From Aestuariibius sp. HNIBRBA575 (lineage in GTDB: Bacteria > Pseudomonadota > Alphaproteobacteria > Rhodobacterales > Rhodobacteraceae): a stretch of 64,000 bases of DNA. The DNA lies in NCBI RefSeq assembly GCF_040932005.1, contig NZ_CP162414.1, forward strand, positions 1,763,501 through 1,827,500. The letters are read 5' to 3'. Below are positions 9,145 through 17,382 of the stretch, one piece after another; position 1 is the first letter of the stretch; each line of letters starts with the position of its first letter. Below the pieces are notes generated by a model. That model worked only from the letters and a program-made list of their open reading frames with translations. It was not told the origin of the DNA and did not search any database. The position numbers and the translations under genes are program-made.

Positions 9145-10338
9145 ATGAAAAATCTGCTGATGGCCACTGCGGCCTCTGCGCTTGTTGCTGGTGCAGCTTT
9201 TGCTGACGGCCATGCCAACGAAATCAAATTGGGCGTTATTCTGGGCTATACTGGCCCCATTGAATCGCTGACACCACATATGGCGGCTGGCGCTGAAATG
9301 GCCATGGCCGAAGTCACTGAATCCGGCGCATTGCTAGATGGTGCAACTGTGACGCCTGTGCGCGCTGACTCGACCTGTGTTGATGCAGGTGCGGCGACAG
9401 CCGCGGCGGAACGTCTGATCACATCCGACGGCATCAAAGGCCTGATGGGCCCCGATTGTTCCGGTGTGACCGGCGCGGTTCTGGCCAACGTGGCCGTGCC
9501 AAACGGTGTTGTGCTGATTTCACCCTCCGCCACATCCCCCGGCCTGTCCGAAGCCGAAGATAACGGCCTGTTTTTCCGCACAGCCCCGTCTGATGCGCGT
9601 CAGGGTGTTGTGATGGCTGAAATCCTGATCGAAGAAGGTGTGACAGAGGTTGCTCTGACATATACCAACAACGATTACGGCAAAGGTCTTTCCGACGCGT
9701 TCCAAGCCGCATACGAAGCGGCCGGTGGATCCGTCACAATCGTTGCAGCCCACGAAGATGGCAAAGCGGACTATTCCGCAGAAGTGGGTGCCTTGGCGGC
9801 TGCGGGCGGCGAACGTCTGGTGGTTGCAGGTTACGTTGACCAAGGCGGCAACGGCATCGTCCGTGCAGCCCTGGATTCCGGCGCATTTGACATGTTCCAC
9901 TTCCCTGATGGGATGATCGGTGCAAAACTGACCGATGATTTTGGGTCGGACATTGACGGTTCTATGGGTCAGCTGGCTGGCACCGAAAGCGAAGGCGCTA
10001 GCGTATTTGTTGATCTGGTTGGCGATGCCTTTGACGTGTCTTCGCCTTATACCGGCGAAAGCTATGACGCGGCTGCGTTGATCATGTTGGCCATGCAGGC
10101 CGCTGGCTCTGCGGAACCGGGTGATTACAAGGACCACATCATGGACGTTGCCAACGCGCCGGGCGAAGAAATTCACCCCGGTGAGCTGGCCAAAGCGCTG
10201 GAAATCCTCGCTGGTGGTGGGGAAATCAACTATGTGGGCGCCACGGCGGTTGAGTTCCTCGAAGGGGGCGACGCCTCTGGTGGGTTCCGTCAGGTGACGG
10301 TTGAGGATGGCGAATTGGCAACGGTTCAATATCGTTGA
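9145..10338 (+). CDS. ABC transporter substrate-binding protein, branched-chain amino acid (LivK) type
   Basis: A 397-residue periplasmic binding protein of the LivK/type 1 periplasmic fold. It has a signal peptide (MKNLLMATAASALVAGAAFA), the family start EIKLGVILGYTGPI, GLMGPDCSGVT and TYTNNDYGKGLSDAF. The ATG follows AGGGAG. A short inverted repeat (CATCCT-TGGC-AGGATG, 9106-9121) lies just before the ribosome site. It heads a complete importer: two ATPases, a small secreted protein and two permeases follow. The transported compound cannot be read from sequence. This type takes up amino acids, amides, urea or aromatic acids in different bacteria. Confidence 0.93.
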   Translation: MKNLLMATAASALVAGAAFADGHANEIKLGVILGYTGPIESLTPHMAAGAEMAMAEVTESGALLDGATVTPVRADSTCVDAGAATAAAERLITSDGIKGLMGPDCSGVTGAVLANVAVPNGVVLISPSATSPGLSEAEDNGLFFRTAPSDARQGVVMAEILIEEGVTEVALTYTNNDYGKGLSDAFQAAYEAAGGSVTIVAAHEDGKADYSAEVGALAAAGGERLVVAGYVDQGGNGIVRAALDSGAFDMFHFPDGMIGAKLTDDFGSDIDGSMGQLAGTESEGASVFVDLVGDAFDVSSPYTGESYDAAALIMLAMQAAGSAEPGDYKDHIMDVANAPGEEIHPGELAKALEILAGGGEINYVGATAVEFLEGGDASGGFRQVTVEDGELATVQYR

Positions 10339-10360
10339 TTTCGGTCCGATAACGTAACAC

Positions 10361-10390
10361 CAAACGGCGCGGGAAATCCTGCGCCGTTTG
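10361..10390 (+). terminator. Strong hairpin after the substrate-binding protein gene (attenuator or mRNA-stabilising)
   Basis: CAAACGGCGC (10361-10370) and GCGCCGTTTG (10381-10390) are a perfect 10-bp inverted repeat, and the intervening GGGAAATCCT can extend the stem by three pairs. No T-run follows, so it is not a classic terminator. Hairpins at this place in binding-protein operons commonly stabilise the upstream message or reduce read-through. Confidence 0.6.
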
Positions 10391-10452
10391 CACAAGATAA
10401 GACGCGATCTGGGTCTGGCCGGAAAATGGGTCATAATCGCGCGGGGGAAAAC

Positions 10453-11235
10453 ATGATAAAAGTGGACAACGTCGTAAAGGCGTTTGGCGGCTTTAAGGCC
10501 GTTGATGGCGCGAGCCTCACAATTGAACCGGGGTCCATCACCGGGCTGATCGGCCCAAACGGTGCGGGAAAAACCACGCTTTTCAATGTGATCGCGGGCG
10601 TTCTTAAACCGACATCTGGGACGGTGACGATGGCAGGTGAAGACATCACCGGCCTGCCCCCACATGAATTGTTTCACAAAGGATTGCTGCGCACATTTCA
10701 GATCGCGCATGAATTTGACAGCATGTCCTGCCGCGAAAATCTGATGATGGTGCCCGGTGGTCAAACCGGTGAAACCCTGTGGAACACCTGGTTTGGACGC
10801 AAACGCATCGCCAACGAAGAACGCGCATTGCGCGCCAAAGCCGACGAAGTGTTGGAGTTTCTGACGATTGAGCATCTGGCGGATCACAAGGCGGGATTGA
10901 TCTCTGGCGGGCAGAAAAAGCTGTTGGAACTGGGCCGCACCATGATGGTTGACGCCAAAATCGTGTTTCTGGACGAAGTGGGCGCCGGGGTGAACCGCAC
11001 TCTGTTGATGACCATTGGGGATGCGATCCTGCGTTTGAACCAAGAACGCAATTACACCTTTGTTGTGATCGAACATGACATGGATTTTATCGGCAAAATT
11101 TGTGACCCGGTCATCTGCATGGCCGAAGGCAAAGTGCTGGCCGAAGGCACCTTGGCGGAAATCAAAGCGAACGAACAGGTGATCGAAGCCTATCTGGGCA
11201 CCGGCCTGAAAAACAAAGACAAAGGTGAGGCATGA
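10453..11235 (+). CDS. ABC transporter ATP-binding protein, LivG type
   Basis: A 260-residue cytosolic ATPase of the branched-chain-amino-acid ABC family. It has Walker A GPNGAGKTT, the signature ISGGQKKLLELGR and Walker B IVFLDEVGAGVN, then the H-loop VIEHDMDFI. The usual DEP of Walker B is DEV here, and the following L is replaced by N; the catalytic Glu is kept. I chose the ATG at 10453 (MIKVDNVVKAFGG), which matches the family N-terminus and has GGGGG upstream; the ATG at 10426 adds nine unlikely residues. Its TGA overlaps the ATG of the next gene. Confidence 0.92.
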   Translation: MIKVDNVVKAFGGFKAVDGASLTIEPGSITGLIGPNGAGKTTLFNVIAGVLKPTSGTVTMAGEDITGLPPHELFHKGLLRTFQIAHEFDSMSCRENLMMVPGGQTGETLWNTWFGRKRIANEERALRAKADEVLEFLTIEHLADHKAGLISGGQKKLLELGRTMMVDAKIVFLDEVGAGVNRTLLMTIGDAILRLNQERNYTFVVIEHDMDFIGKICDPVICMAEGKVLAEGTLAEIKANEQVIEAYLGTGLKNKDKGEA

Positions 11236-11948
11236 GCAGCGAACCGTTTCTGATCGGCCAAAGCATGACCGGCGGCTATGGCAAAGGCCCTGATATTCTG
11301 CATGATTGCACCATTGCGGTGAATCCGGGCGAAATTGCCGTCATCGTTGGCCCAAATGGCGCCGGTAAATCCACCGCGATGAAATCTGTGTTTGGGATGT
11401 TGAACCTGCGGCAGGGCCACGTGCATCTGGATGGCGAAGACATCACCAAATTGTCGCCTCAGGACCGTGTCATCAAGGGCATGGGCTTTGTGCCGCAAGT
11501 GCGCAATATTTTCCCGTCAATGTCCGTCGAAGAGAACCTCGAAATGGGGGCGTTCATTCGCAAGGATGATTTCAAATCGACCATCGAACAGATTTATCAT
11601 CTGTTTCCGATCCTGCGTGACAAACGCAATCAGGCGGCGGGCGAATTGTCCGGTGGGCAACGTCAACAGGTGGCTGTTGGTCGCGCGCTGATGACCCAGC
11701 CAAAGGTTTTGATGCTGGATGAACCCACTGCGGGCGTATCCCCGATTGTGATGGATGAGTTGTTTGATCGCATCATCGAAGTGGCCCGTACCGGCATTCC
11801 GATCCTGATGGTGGAACAAAACGCCCGTCAGGCGCTGGAAATCGCCGATCGCGGATATGTTCTGGTGCAGGGCGCCAATGCCTATTCCGGCACCGGCAAA
11901 GAGCTTCTGGCGGATCCAGAAGTTCGCAAATCATTCCTGGGGGGCTGA
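11232..11948 (+). CDS. ABC transporter ATP-binding protein, LivF type
   Basis: A 238-residue second ATPase of the importer. Walker A is VGPNGAGKST, the signature LSGGQRQQVAVGRAL, Walker B VLMLDEPTAGVSP and the H-loop VEQNA (Gln-Asn-Ala, the usual LivF form). It starts inside the stop codon of the LivG-type gene (ATGA), so the two are translationally coupled. It should pair with the LivG-type protein as a heterodimer under the two permeases encoded downstream. Confidence 0.94.
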   Translation: MSSEPFLIGQSMTGGYGKGPDILHDCTIAVNPGEIAVIVGPNGAGKSTAMKSVFGMLNLRQGHVHLDGEDITKLSPQDRVIKGMGFVPQVRNIFPSMSVEENLEMGAFIRKDDFKSTIEQIYHLFPILRDKRNQAAGELSGGQRQQVAVGRALMTQPKVLMLDEPTAGVSPIVMDELFDRIIEVARTGIPILMVEQNARQALEIADRGYVLVQGANAYSGTGKELLADPEVRKSFLGG

Positions 11949-11951
11949 GAA

Positions 11952-12299
11952 ATGTATCTGAACCCAATCAAAGCTGCGGCCGCCTTGATGGTTTTCGCTA
12001 CGCCCGCGCTGGCCGATTATAGCTGTGCGTTTGACCGCGAATGTGTGGATGCGGATGCCTGTGCGGCCACCGATTTCACCGTTGACGTACAAAAAACCGC
12101 ATCCATTCTGGGCACAGTGTTTGGCGATCTGATGATCATTGCCTCAAAGGGCGACGATAACTTGCACACCTATATCGCAGCTGGTGATGGTGCGGACTAT
12201 CTGATGAGCGTGACGCCAAATGGCGCAATTTTCACCACCCATATAGCAGATGGCCCGATGTCCATTACCTATCTGGGCACCTGCCAAGGAGCGTTTTAA
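11952..12299 (+). CDS. Small secreted cysteine-containing protein of the ABC operon, unknown function
   Basis: A 115-residue protein with a clear signal peptide (MYLNPIKAAAALMVFATPALA) and a mature part that begins DYSCAFDRECVDADACAA, with one more Cys close to the C-terminus (YLGTCQGAF). That makes four cysteines, so two disulfides in the periplasm are possible. The rest is predicted as beta-rich (IIASKGDDNLHTYIAAGDGADYLMSV). It starts 3 bp after the LivF-type stop with GGGGGC upstream, and its TAA overlaps the ATG of the LivH-type permease, so it is an integral part of the operon. I do not recognise the family; it may be an accessory binding or folding factor for this importer. Confidence 0.8.
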   Translation: MYLNPIKAAAALMVFATPALADYSCAFDRECVDADACAATDFTVDVQKTASILGTVFGDLMIIASKGDDNLHTYIAAGDGADYLMSVTPNGAIFTTHIADGPMSITYLGTCQGAF

Positions 12300-13309
12300 T
12301 GGATTTCCTAAACGCATTGGTCGCTTTGACCCAATTTGTCATCATCCCGGCCACCACCTATGGGTCGCAGCTGGCGCTGGGTGCGCTGGGCGTGACGTTG
12401 ATCTATGGGATTTTGCGGTTTTCGAACTTTGCACATGGTGACACGATGGCCTTTGGCACGATGTCGACGATCCTGTTTACGTGGTGGCTGCAATCCATGG
12501 GGGTCAGCTTTGGCCCGCTGCCAACGGCCCTGCTGGCCCTGCCCTTTGGCATCGCGGCGACATCGCTGTTTGTGATCGGCACGGACCGCGTTGTTTATAG
12601 ATTTTTCCGCGCCCAAAAGGCCGCGCCGGTGGTGTTTGTCATCGCCGCTATGGGGGTGATGTTTGTCTATAACGGCGTGGTGCGGTTTATCATCGGTGTC
12701 GGCGATCAGAATTTCCTGGATGGCGAACGGTTCATCCTGCGCGCCCGTGATTTCAAAGAATGGTCCGGCCTGCGCGAAGGTTTGACCATCAAAACATCCC
12801 AAGGTCTGACCGTCATCACGGCAGTGATCGTCGTGGCGCTGTTGTTCTGGTTCCTCAACAAAACCCGCACCGGAAAATCCATGCGCGCATTTTCCGATAA
12901 CGAAGATCTAGCGCTGCTATCAGGCATCAACCCTGAACGGGTGGTGATGGTCACGTGGATCATCGTCGCAGCCCTCGCCACCATTGCAGGCACGCTTTAT
13001 GGCTTGGACAAAAGCTTTAAGCCATTCACCTATTTCCAACTGCTGCTGCCCATCTTTGCCGCGGCCATCGTGGGCGGGTTGGGCAATCCGCTGGGGGCCA
13101 TTGCCGGTGGTTTCCTGATCGCCTTTGCTGAGGTGACAATCACCTATCCATTGAAAAAAGTGTTGGGCTATCTGATGCCCGAAAGCTTGGAACCGGACGG
13201 GTTGGTACAACTTTTGTCTACCGATTACAAATTCGCCGTCAGCTTTGTCATTTTGATCGCTGTCTTGCTCGTGAAACCCACGGGCCTGTTTAAGGGGCAA
13301 TCCGTATGA
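12299..13309 (+). CDS. ABC transporter permease, LivH type
   Basis: A 336-residue integral membrane permease of the LivH family with about eight hydrophobic segments. Family marks are GALGVTLIYGILRFSNFAHGD near the N-terminus and the later loop DNEDLALLSGINPERVV, followed by AAALATIAG-like sequence and FAAAIVGGLGNPLGAIAGG. The ATG overlaps the stop of the small secreted protein gene and follows AAGGAG. Its own end overlaps the LivM-type gene by four bases. Confidence 0.93.
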   Translation: MDFLNALVALTQFVIIPATTYGSQLALGALGVTLIYGILRFSNFAHGDTMAFGTMSTILFTWWLQSMGVSFGPLPTALLALPFGIAATSLFVIGTDRVVYRFFRAQKAAPVVFVIAAMGVMFVYNGVVRFIIGVGDQNFLDGERFILRARDFKEWSGLREGLTIKTSQGLTVITAVIVVALLFWFLNKTRTGKSMRAFSDNEDLALLSGINPERVVMVTWIIVAALATIAGTLYGLDKSFKPFTYFQLLLPIFAAAIVGGLGNPLGAIAGGFLIAFAEVTITYPLKKVLGYLMPESLEPDGLVQLLSTDYKFAVSFVILIAVLLVKPTGLFKGQSV

Positions 13310-14607
13310 GCCAGTCACTTCGCACACCGTTATTGTTTACCTTTGTTGCGTGTTTGATCATTGGAACCGGGTTTGTTCAGGGCTGGAATTCGGCCTTGTT
13401 GATCCTGAATATGGGGCTGATTTCCGCGATCATGGCGCTGGGCGTGAACCTGCAATGGGGGTTCGCCGGGCTGTTCAATGTCGGGGTTATGGGTTTTGTC
13501 GCTTTGGGTGGATTGGCCAATGTGCTGATCGCAATGCCCCCCACAACCGAAGCCTGGGCCGCAGGTGGGTTAAAGGTTTTCCTAGGCTTGGCCATTGGGA
13601 TCGGCGCGATAATTGCTGCGGTGAAATCCCATGCGCGTCTGTCCGGGCACACCCGGATCTGGGCGATTGTTGCGATCTTGATCGTCGGGTTCTTTGCGTT
13701 TCGCGCGATGTTTGATGCAGGCGTTGCCGCCATCGAAGAGGTCAACCCAGCCGTCACAGGGTATCTGGGTGGGCTTGGCCTGCCGGTTCTGGTTGCTTGG
13801 CCTGTCGGGGGTCTGTTGGCCGCGGGTGCGGCTTGGGTGATCGGCAAAACCGCGCTGGGTCTGCGCAGTGATTATCTGGCAATTGCGACGCTGGGCATTG
13901 CGGAAATCATCGTTGCGATCCTGAAAAACGAAGTTTGGTTGGCGCGAGGCGTGCAAAACGTCTATGGCCTGCCGCGCCCCGTTCCTGATGCGATTGAGCT
14001 GCAAAACAATGCGGGTTTTGTCGAACGCGCTGCCGAATTTGGGCTCGATCCGATCACGGCATCGACGCTTTATATCAAAATGGGCTATTCGGTGTTGTTC
14101 ACCATTGTTTTGGTGATCCTGCTGGTCATGGCGCAGAAATCGTTGAACTCGCCTTGGGGTCGCATGATGCGGGCCATCCGTGACAACGAAGACGCCGCCC
14201 GTGCCATGGGTAAAAACGTCACCAAACGCCATTTACAGATTTTCATCCTCGGCTCTGCCGTTTGTGGGATTGCCGGGGCGATGATGACCACGTTGGACGG
14301 TCAATTGCTGCCCGGCGCCTATCAGCCGCTGCGCTTTACCTTTTTGGTCTGGGTGATGGTGATTGTCGGCGGGTCCGGCAATAACTTTGGCTCGGTGCTG
14401 GGTGGGTTTCTGATCTGGTGGCTGTGGGTTCAGGTGGAACCCATTGGCGCAGGTTTGATGCAGGTGATCACCGCCGGCATGGCCGAAGATAGCGGATTGC
14501 GTCTGCACCTGCTGGACAGCGTGGCGCATATGCGGCTGCTGACCATGGGCATCATCCTGTTGCTGGTTCTACGGTTCAGCCCGCGCGGCTTGATCCCGGA
14601 AAAATAA
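13306..14607 (+). CDS. ABC transporter permease, LivM type
   Basis: A 433-residue permease of the LivM family, the last gene of the importer. Marks are LGVNLQWGFAGLFNVG, SDYLAIATLGIAEI, MMRAIRDNEDAARAMGKNV and VGGSGNNFGSVLGG. It is somewhat longer than the usual LivM because of an extra hydrophobic stretch around residues 85-180 (SGHTRIWAIVAILIVGFFAF and following). It starts within the LivH stop (ATGA) and ends 20 bp before a strong terminator. Confidence 0.93.
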   Translation: MSQSLRTPLLFTFVACLIIGTGFVQGWNSALLILNMGLISAIMALGVNLQWGFAGLFNVGVMGFVALGGLANVLIAMPPTTEAWAAGGLKVFLGLAIGIGAIIAAVKSHARLSGHTRIWAIVAILIVGFFAFRAMFDAGVAAIEEVNPAVTGYLGGLGLPVLVAWPVGGLLAAGAAWVIGKTALGLRSDYLAIATLGIAEIIVAILKNEVWLARGVQNVYGLPRPVPDAIELQNNAGFVERAAEFGLDPITASTLYIKMGYSVLFTIVLVILLVMAQKSLNSPWGRMMRAIRDNEDAARAMGKNVTKRHLQIFILGSAVCGIAGAMMTTLDGQLLPGAYQPLRFTFLVWVMVIVGGSGNNFGSVLGGFLIWWLWVQVEPIGAGLMQVITAGMAEDSGLRLHLLDSVAHMRLLTMGIILLLVLRFSPRGLIPEK

Positions 14608-14627
14608 ACCTAGCATCCAGAAATTAC

Positions 14628-14661
14628 AAAAAGGGCGGTCCAGATGGGCCGCCCTTTGTTG
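14628..14661. terminator. Bidirectional rho-independent terminator between the ABC operon and outer-membrane protein gene
   Basis: AAAGGGCGG (14630-14638) pairs with CCGCCCTTT (14649-14657). On the plus strand TTTGTTGTT follows, and on the minus strand the stem is followed by TTTTTGT, so it can end transcription of both convergent units. A very similar stem occurs at 15415-15438. Confidence 0.85.
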
Positions 14662-14694
14662 TTGATCGTTTAGATGCTTTACCCGGATACCGGA

Positions 14695-15264
14695 TCAGAA
14701 GCTATAAGCAGCACGCAAGCTGATTGTGTCTACTTTAAACTCAAAGCTGTCATCGAAGTTGTCATTTTCGCCAATCAGGTATTCCGCGCCAACACGAATG
14801 CTGTCGGTGACTTGCATGTCTGCACCAACACCATAAATGGTAACGGAATCAGTCACATCATCACCGCTCACGCTGGCAACGCCCGCAAATGCATAGGGCA
14901 GAACTGTGCCCAGATCATAGCCAACGCGTGCTTTCAGAGATGTCGCATCAACATCCTCAGCGTCATCCGCTGAGTATCTGCCATAGGCCAGTTCACCACC
15001 AACAACAATGTTGCCCATGTCGTGCATGTAGCCTGCAAAACCACCAAATGAATTGACGTCGTCTTCTATGCCATTGCCTTCTGCATTTCCTGTACCGATT
15101 TCAGCACCGAGGTAAAAACCGGTCCAGTCAGTGGCGTCCTGTGCAACAGGAACAATCGGGGCGGCAGGTGTCGCAGGCGCAACAGGCGTGTCCAAACCGC
15201 CAGCAAGTGCAGCACCAGCGGAAAGTGCAAATACGGCTACGGATTTCGCGAAAAGATTAGTCAT
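14695..15264 (-). CDS. Outer-membrane beta-barrel protein (porin-like/opacity family)
   Basis: A 189-residue protein with a signal peptide ending ALSAGAALAG, a Pro/Ala-rich linker (about residues 24-42), then amphipathic beta-strands starting WTGFYLGAEIG and a final strand ISLRAAYSF ending in Phe, the usual C-terminal signal for outer-membrane insertion. The length suits an eight-stranded barrel. I chose the ATG at 15264 because AAGGAC precedes it; the upstream ATG at 15312 adds a non-signal extension. The neighbour at 15502-16146 is a paralogue. The physiological role is unknown. Confidence 0.82.
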   Translation of the reverse strand: MTNLFAKSVAVFALSAGAALAGGLDTPVAPATPAAPIVPVAQDATDWTGFYLGAEIGTGNAEGNGIEDDVNSFGGFAGYMHDMGNIVVGGELAYGRYSADDAEDVDATSLKARVGYDLGTVLPYAFAGVASVSGDDVTDSVTIYGVGADMQVTDSIRVGAEYLIGENDNFDDSFEFKVDTISLRAAYSF

Positions 15265-15354
15265 AGTAACGTCCTTAGAATTTCTGCCCAAACATGTGGG
15301 CCTGAGGCGCACATATTCCTAAACGATGCGACTTCAAGACTTGCGTAGGTGCAA

Positions 15355-15364
15355 ATGTTAACAT
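15355..15364. promoter_or_regulatory. Perfect 10-bp palindrome ATGTTAACAT upstream of the barrel protein gene
   Basis: ATGTTAACAT is identical on both strands and lies about 90 bp before the ATG at 15264. Both halves contain TTAACAT, close to the CtrA half-site TTAACCAT. This could be an operator; nothing else supports it. Confidence 0.3.
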
Positions 15365-15411
15365 GGGGTGAATTGTAGTCTATTCGCCACAACCCGTCTG
15401 TCTGTGAATGA

Positions 15412-15441
15412 TTTAGGGCGACCCAAATAGGCCGCCCTTTG
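15412..15441 (-). terminator. Terminator-like hairpin downstream of the second barrel gene
   Basis: AGGGCG (15415-15420) pairs with CGCCCT (15433-15438), extended by two further pairs after one mismatch. On the minus strand it lies about 65 bp past the stop at 15502 and reads CAAAGGGCGGCC...CGCCCTAAAT, clearly related to the terminator of the paralogue at 14628-14661. Confidence 0.6.
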
Positions 15442-15501
15442 TGCGATAAACCAGATGTTATCCTTGTGATTTAACCAATTTTCACAAGGGTTTGGGCCAG
15501 T

Positions 15502-16146
15502 CTAAAAAGTGTAAGACGCCCGCAAGGAAATCACCGTCGCATCCTCAGAATAATCCCCGCCTTCGGGCAGAGAGAAGTCACCGGATCCGCCATCAAAAAT
15601 CGCGTCACGACTGAAAGACGGTGCATCCTCAGAACCATCGATCGACCCGGAAAAGGTGCTGACCCCATATTCCAAACCCAGACGTAACCGGTGATTTACA
15701 GCGAATTCGACGCCAATACCGCGGGATGTGATTTTGGCATCATCAATGTCATCATCGTTGATCTGCGCGGTCCCAACAAAGGCATAAGGCTGAACTAAGC
15801 CTGCATTATATCCGGCACGTAAACGCAAACCTGTCGTGTCAAATGTCGCCCCACCGTCGGAATCCTTGATCCGCCCCAGCTCAGCTTCGCCGCCCAGAAT
15901 GAGACGGGTTTGACCAAGTTCATGACCATACCCCGCATAAATCCCCAGCGATGTAGAATTTGAATCGTTATCTGCTGACAATGCGCCATAAGACAGCCCC
16001 GCATAGGGCCCCGACCAATTCATGGGCACAGCTGTATGCCGTGCCATAATTTCCGGCTGGGCAGTTTCGGGTGCATCCAATCCCCCGGCCAATGTGGCAG
16101 ACGCAGTTACAGAAAAAACAATGCAAATTGCAGACAATCGTATCAT
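15502..16146 (-). CDS. Outer-membrane beta-barrel protein, paralogue of the neighbour
   Basis: A 214-residue protein with a signal peptide (MIRLSAICIVFSVTASATLA) followed by GGLDAPE, the same mature start as the neighbour (GGLDTPV). Strands begin at MNWSGPYAGLSYGALSA and the last strand ISLRASYTF ends in Phe. The best-conserved parts shared with the neighbour are the W-S/T-G-x-Y-x-G start, GYGHELGQ/GYMHDMGN followed by GGEAELG/GGELAYG, LRAGYNAGLVQPYAFVG/ARVGYDLGTVLPYAFAG and the final strand. A Ser/Asp/Gly-rich loop (SIDGSEDAPSFSRDA) is present only here. GAGGA precedes the ATG. The pair probably arose by tandem duplication. Confidence 0.8.
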   Translation of the reverse strand: MIRLSAICIVFSVTASATLAGGLDAPETAQPEIMARHTAVPMNWSGPYAGLSYGALSADNDSNSTSLGIYAGYGHELGQTRLILGGEAELGRIKDSDGGATFDTTGLRLRAGYNAGLVQPYAFVGTAQINDDDIDDAKITSRGIGVEFAVNHRLRLGLEYGVSTFSGSIDGSEDAPSFSRDAIFDGGSGDFSLPEGGDYSEDATVISLRASYTF

Positions 16147-16221
16147 TTCAAAATCCTCTTCGTAAAAAACGCATTCTTAATATTATCAATTGGTCAAAAA
16201 TCAACAAAAAACTATACGTAA

Positions 16222-17319
16222 TCAGTCCCTTGGCGTGCTAAGAGTGCCACCACCCACCGCGGCCCCCACCCCTGTGGTTGACGGACAAGAGGTCGGTAAA
16301 CCATTGACCACACGCACTGCCAAATAGGCAAAGGCTTGCGCCTCTAACATATCGCCATCCAGCCCGGCGGTTTCGATCGGGTCGACCGGCAATCCCAAAC
16401 CAGCGCGCAACATATCCATCAAAGTGGTGTTTTTACGCCCGCCCCCGGTGACCAAAACGCGCGATGGCGGCGCCGGACACAGATCGATCCCCGACACTAC
16501 TGACGCGGCGATACACGCGGTTAACGTGGCCGCTGCATCCGCGTCATTCAGGTCTTTGACCGCGTGGCTAAGATCGCCAAACGTATCGCGATCCAGCGAT
16601 TTCGGCGCCATGCGATAAAAATACGGATCCGCTAAAAACGCCCCTAAAATCTCATCTGACACCTGCCCTGTCCGCGCCAAAGCCCCCTCTGCATCAAAGC
16701 TTTGGCCCAATCGATCCTGCATCAGATCATTAAGCGGCGCATTGGCTGGCCCTGTATCAAATGCCAGCAACGCACCCGGTTCCTCTGGTTTTTCAAATCT
16801 TGGATCGATCCAAGTGATGTTGCCAACCCCGCCCAGATTGAGCATCGCAAGCGGGGCATCTGCTTTGATATATTTCGCAAGCGCAAAGTGATAAAACGGT
16901 GCCAACGGCGCGCCTTCACCACCCAATTTTACATCCGCCGAACGAAAATCCCAAACCACTGGTTTTTGCAAAACGTCTGCCAGTATTTGGCCATCCCCAG
17001 CTTGATGCGTGCCTTTGTTTTTGGGGTCATGCGCCAGGGTCTGCCCGTGAAATCCGATAATTTCAGCCTCATCAAACGCTTGTAAGGCATCCGCATGCAC
17101 GGTCTCAATCAGCTCGACCAACGCGTCACTGACCTGATCGGGCCATTGCCCCAGACCAGACCGCAACATCGCCCGTTCCGCGGCGCTATATTCACGATAG
17201 GCACTGGGGCCAAAGCCCGAAATGGTGACGCCATCGGTGGTAATTTGCGCCACATCGACCCCGTCCAACGATGTTCCCGACATCGCACCTACTGCTTGAA
17301 CTGCTTGACCCTTCAACAT
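16222..17319 (-). CDS. anmK: Anhydro-N-acetylmuramic acid kinase
   Basis: Phosphorylates and opens 1,6-anhydro-N-acetylmuramic acid during peptidoglycan recycling in the cytosol. The protein is 365 residues from the ATG at 17319, with the nucleotide-binding [12 protein letters not shown] at residues 10-21, [37 protein letters not shown] and VTGGGRKN, all family marks. AAGGA sits before this ATG; the frame stays open to 17589 but the extra part is not family-like. It is divergent from tyrS, which starts 63 bp away. Confidence 0.94.
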   Translation of the reverse strand: MLKGQAVQAVGAMSGTSLDGVDVAQITTDGVTISGFGPSAYREYSAAERAMLRSGLGQWPDQVSDALVELIETVHADALQAFDEAEIIGFHGQTLAHDPKNKGTHQAGDGQILADVLQKPVVWDFRSADVKLGGEGAPLAPFYHFALAKYIKADAPLAMLNLGGVGNITWIDPRFEKPEEPGALLAFDTGPANAPLNDLMQDRLGQSFDAEGALARTGQVSDEILGAFLADPYFYRMAPKSLDRDTFGDLSHAVKDLNDADAAATLTACIAASVVSGIDLCPAPPSRVLVTGGGRKNTTLMDMLRAGLGLPVDPIETAGLDGDMLEAQAFAYLAVRVVNGLPTSCPSTTGVGAAVGGGTLSTPRD

Positions 17320-17382
17320 CCGCTTTTCCTTGGCTTGTCTGTCGCCTATAGATGCCGGGCAAAGCAAACGGGGACAAGACAA

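Noticed and set aside
9520..11076. A 518-codon open frame on the minus strand opposite the ABC importer genes
   Set aside because: It lies wholly antisense to the substrate-binding and LivG-type genes, and its translation is His/Arg/Gln-rich with no recognisable domain, as expected for the complement of a codon-biased gene.
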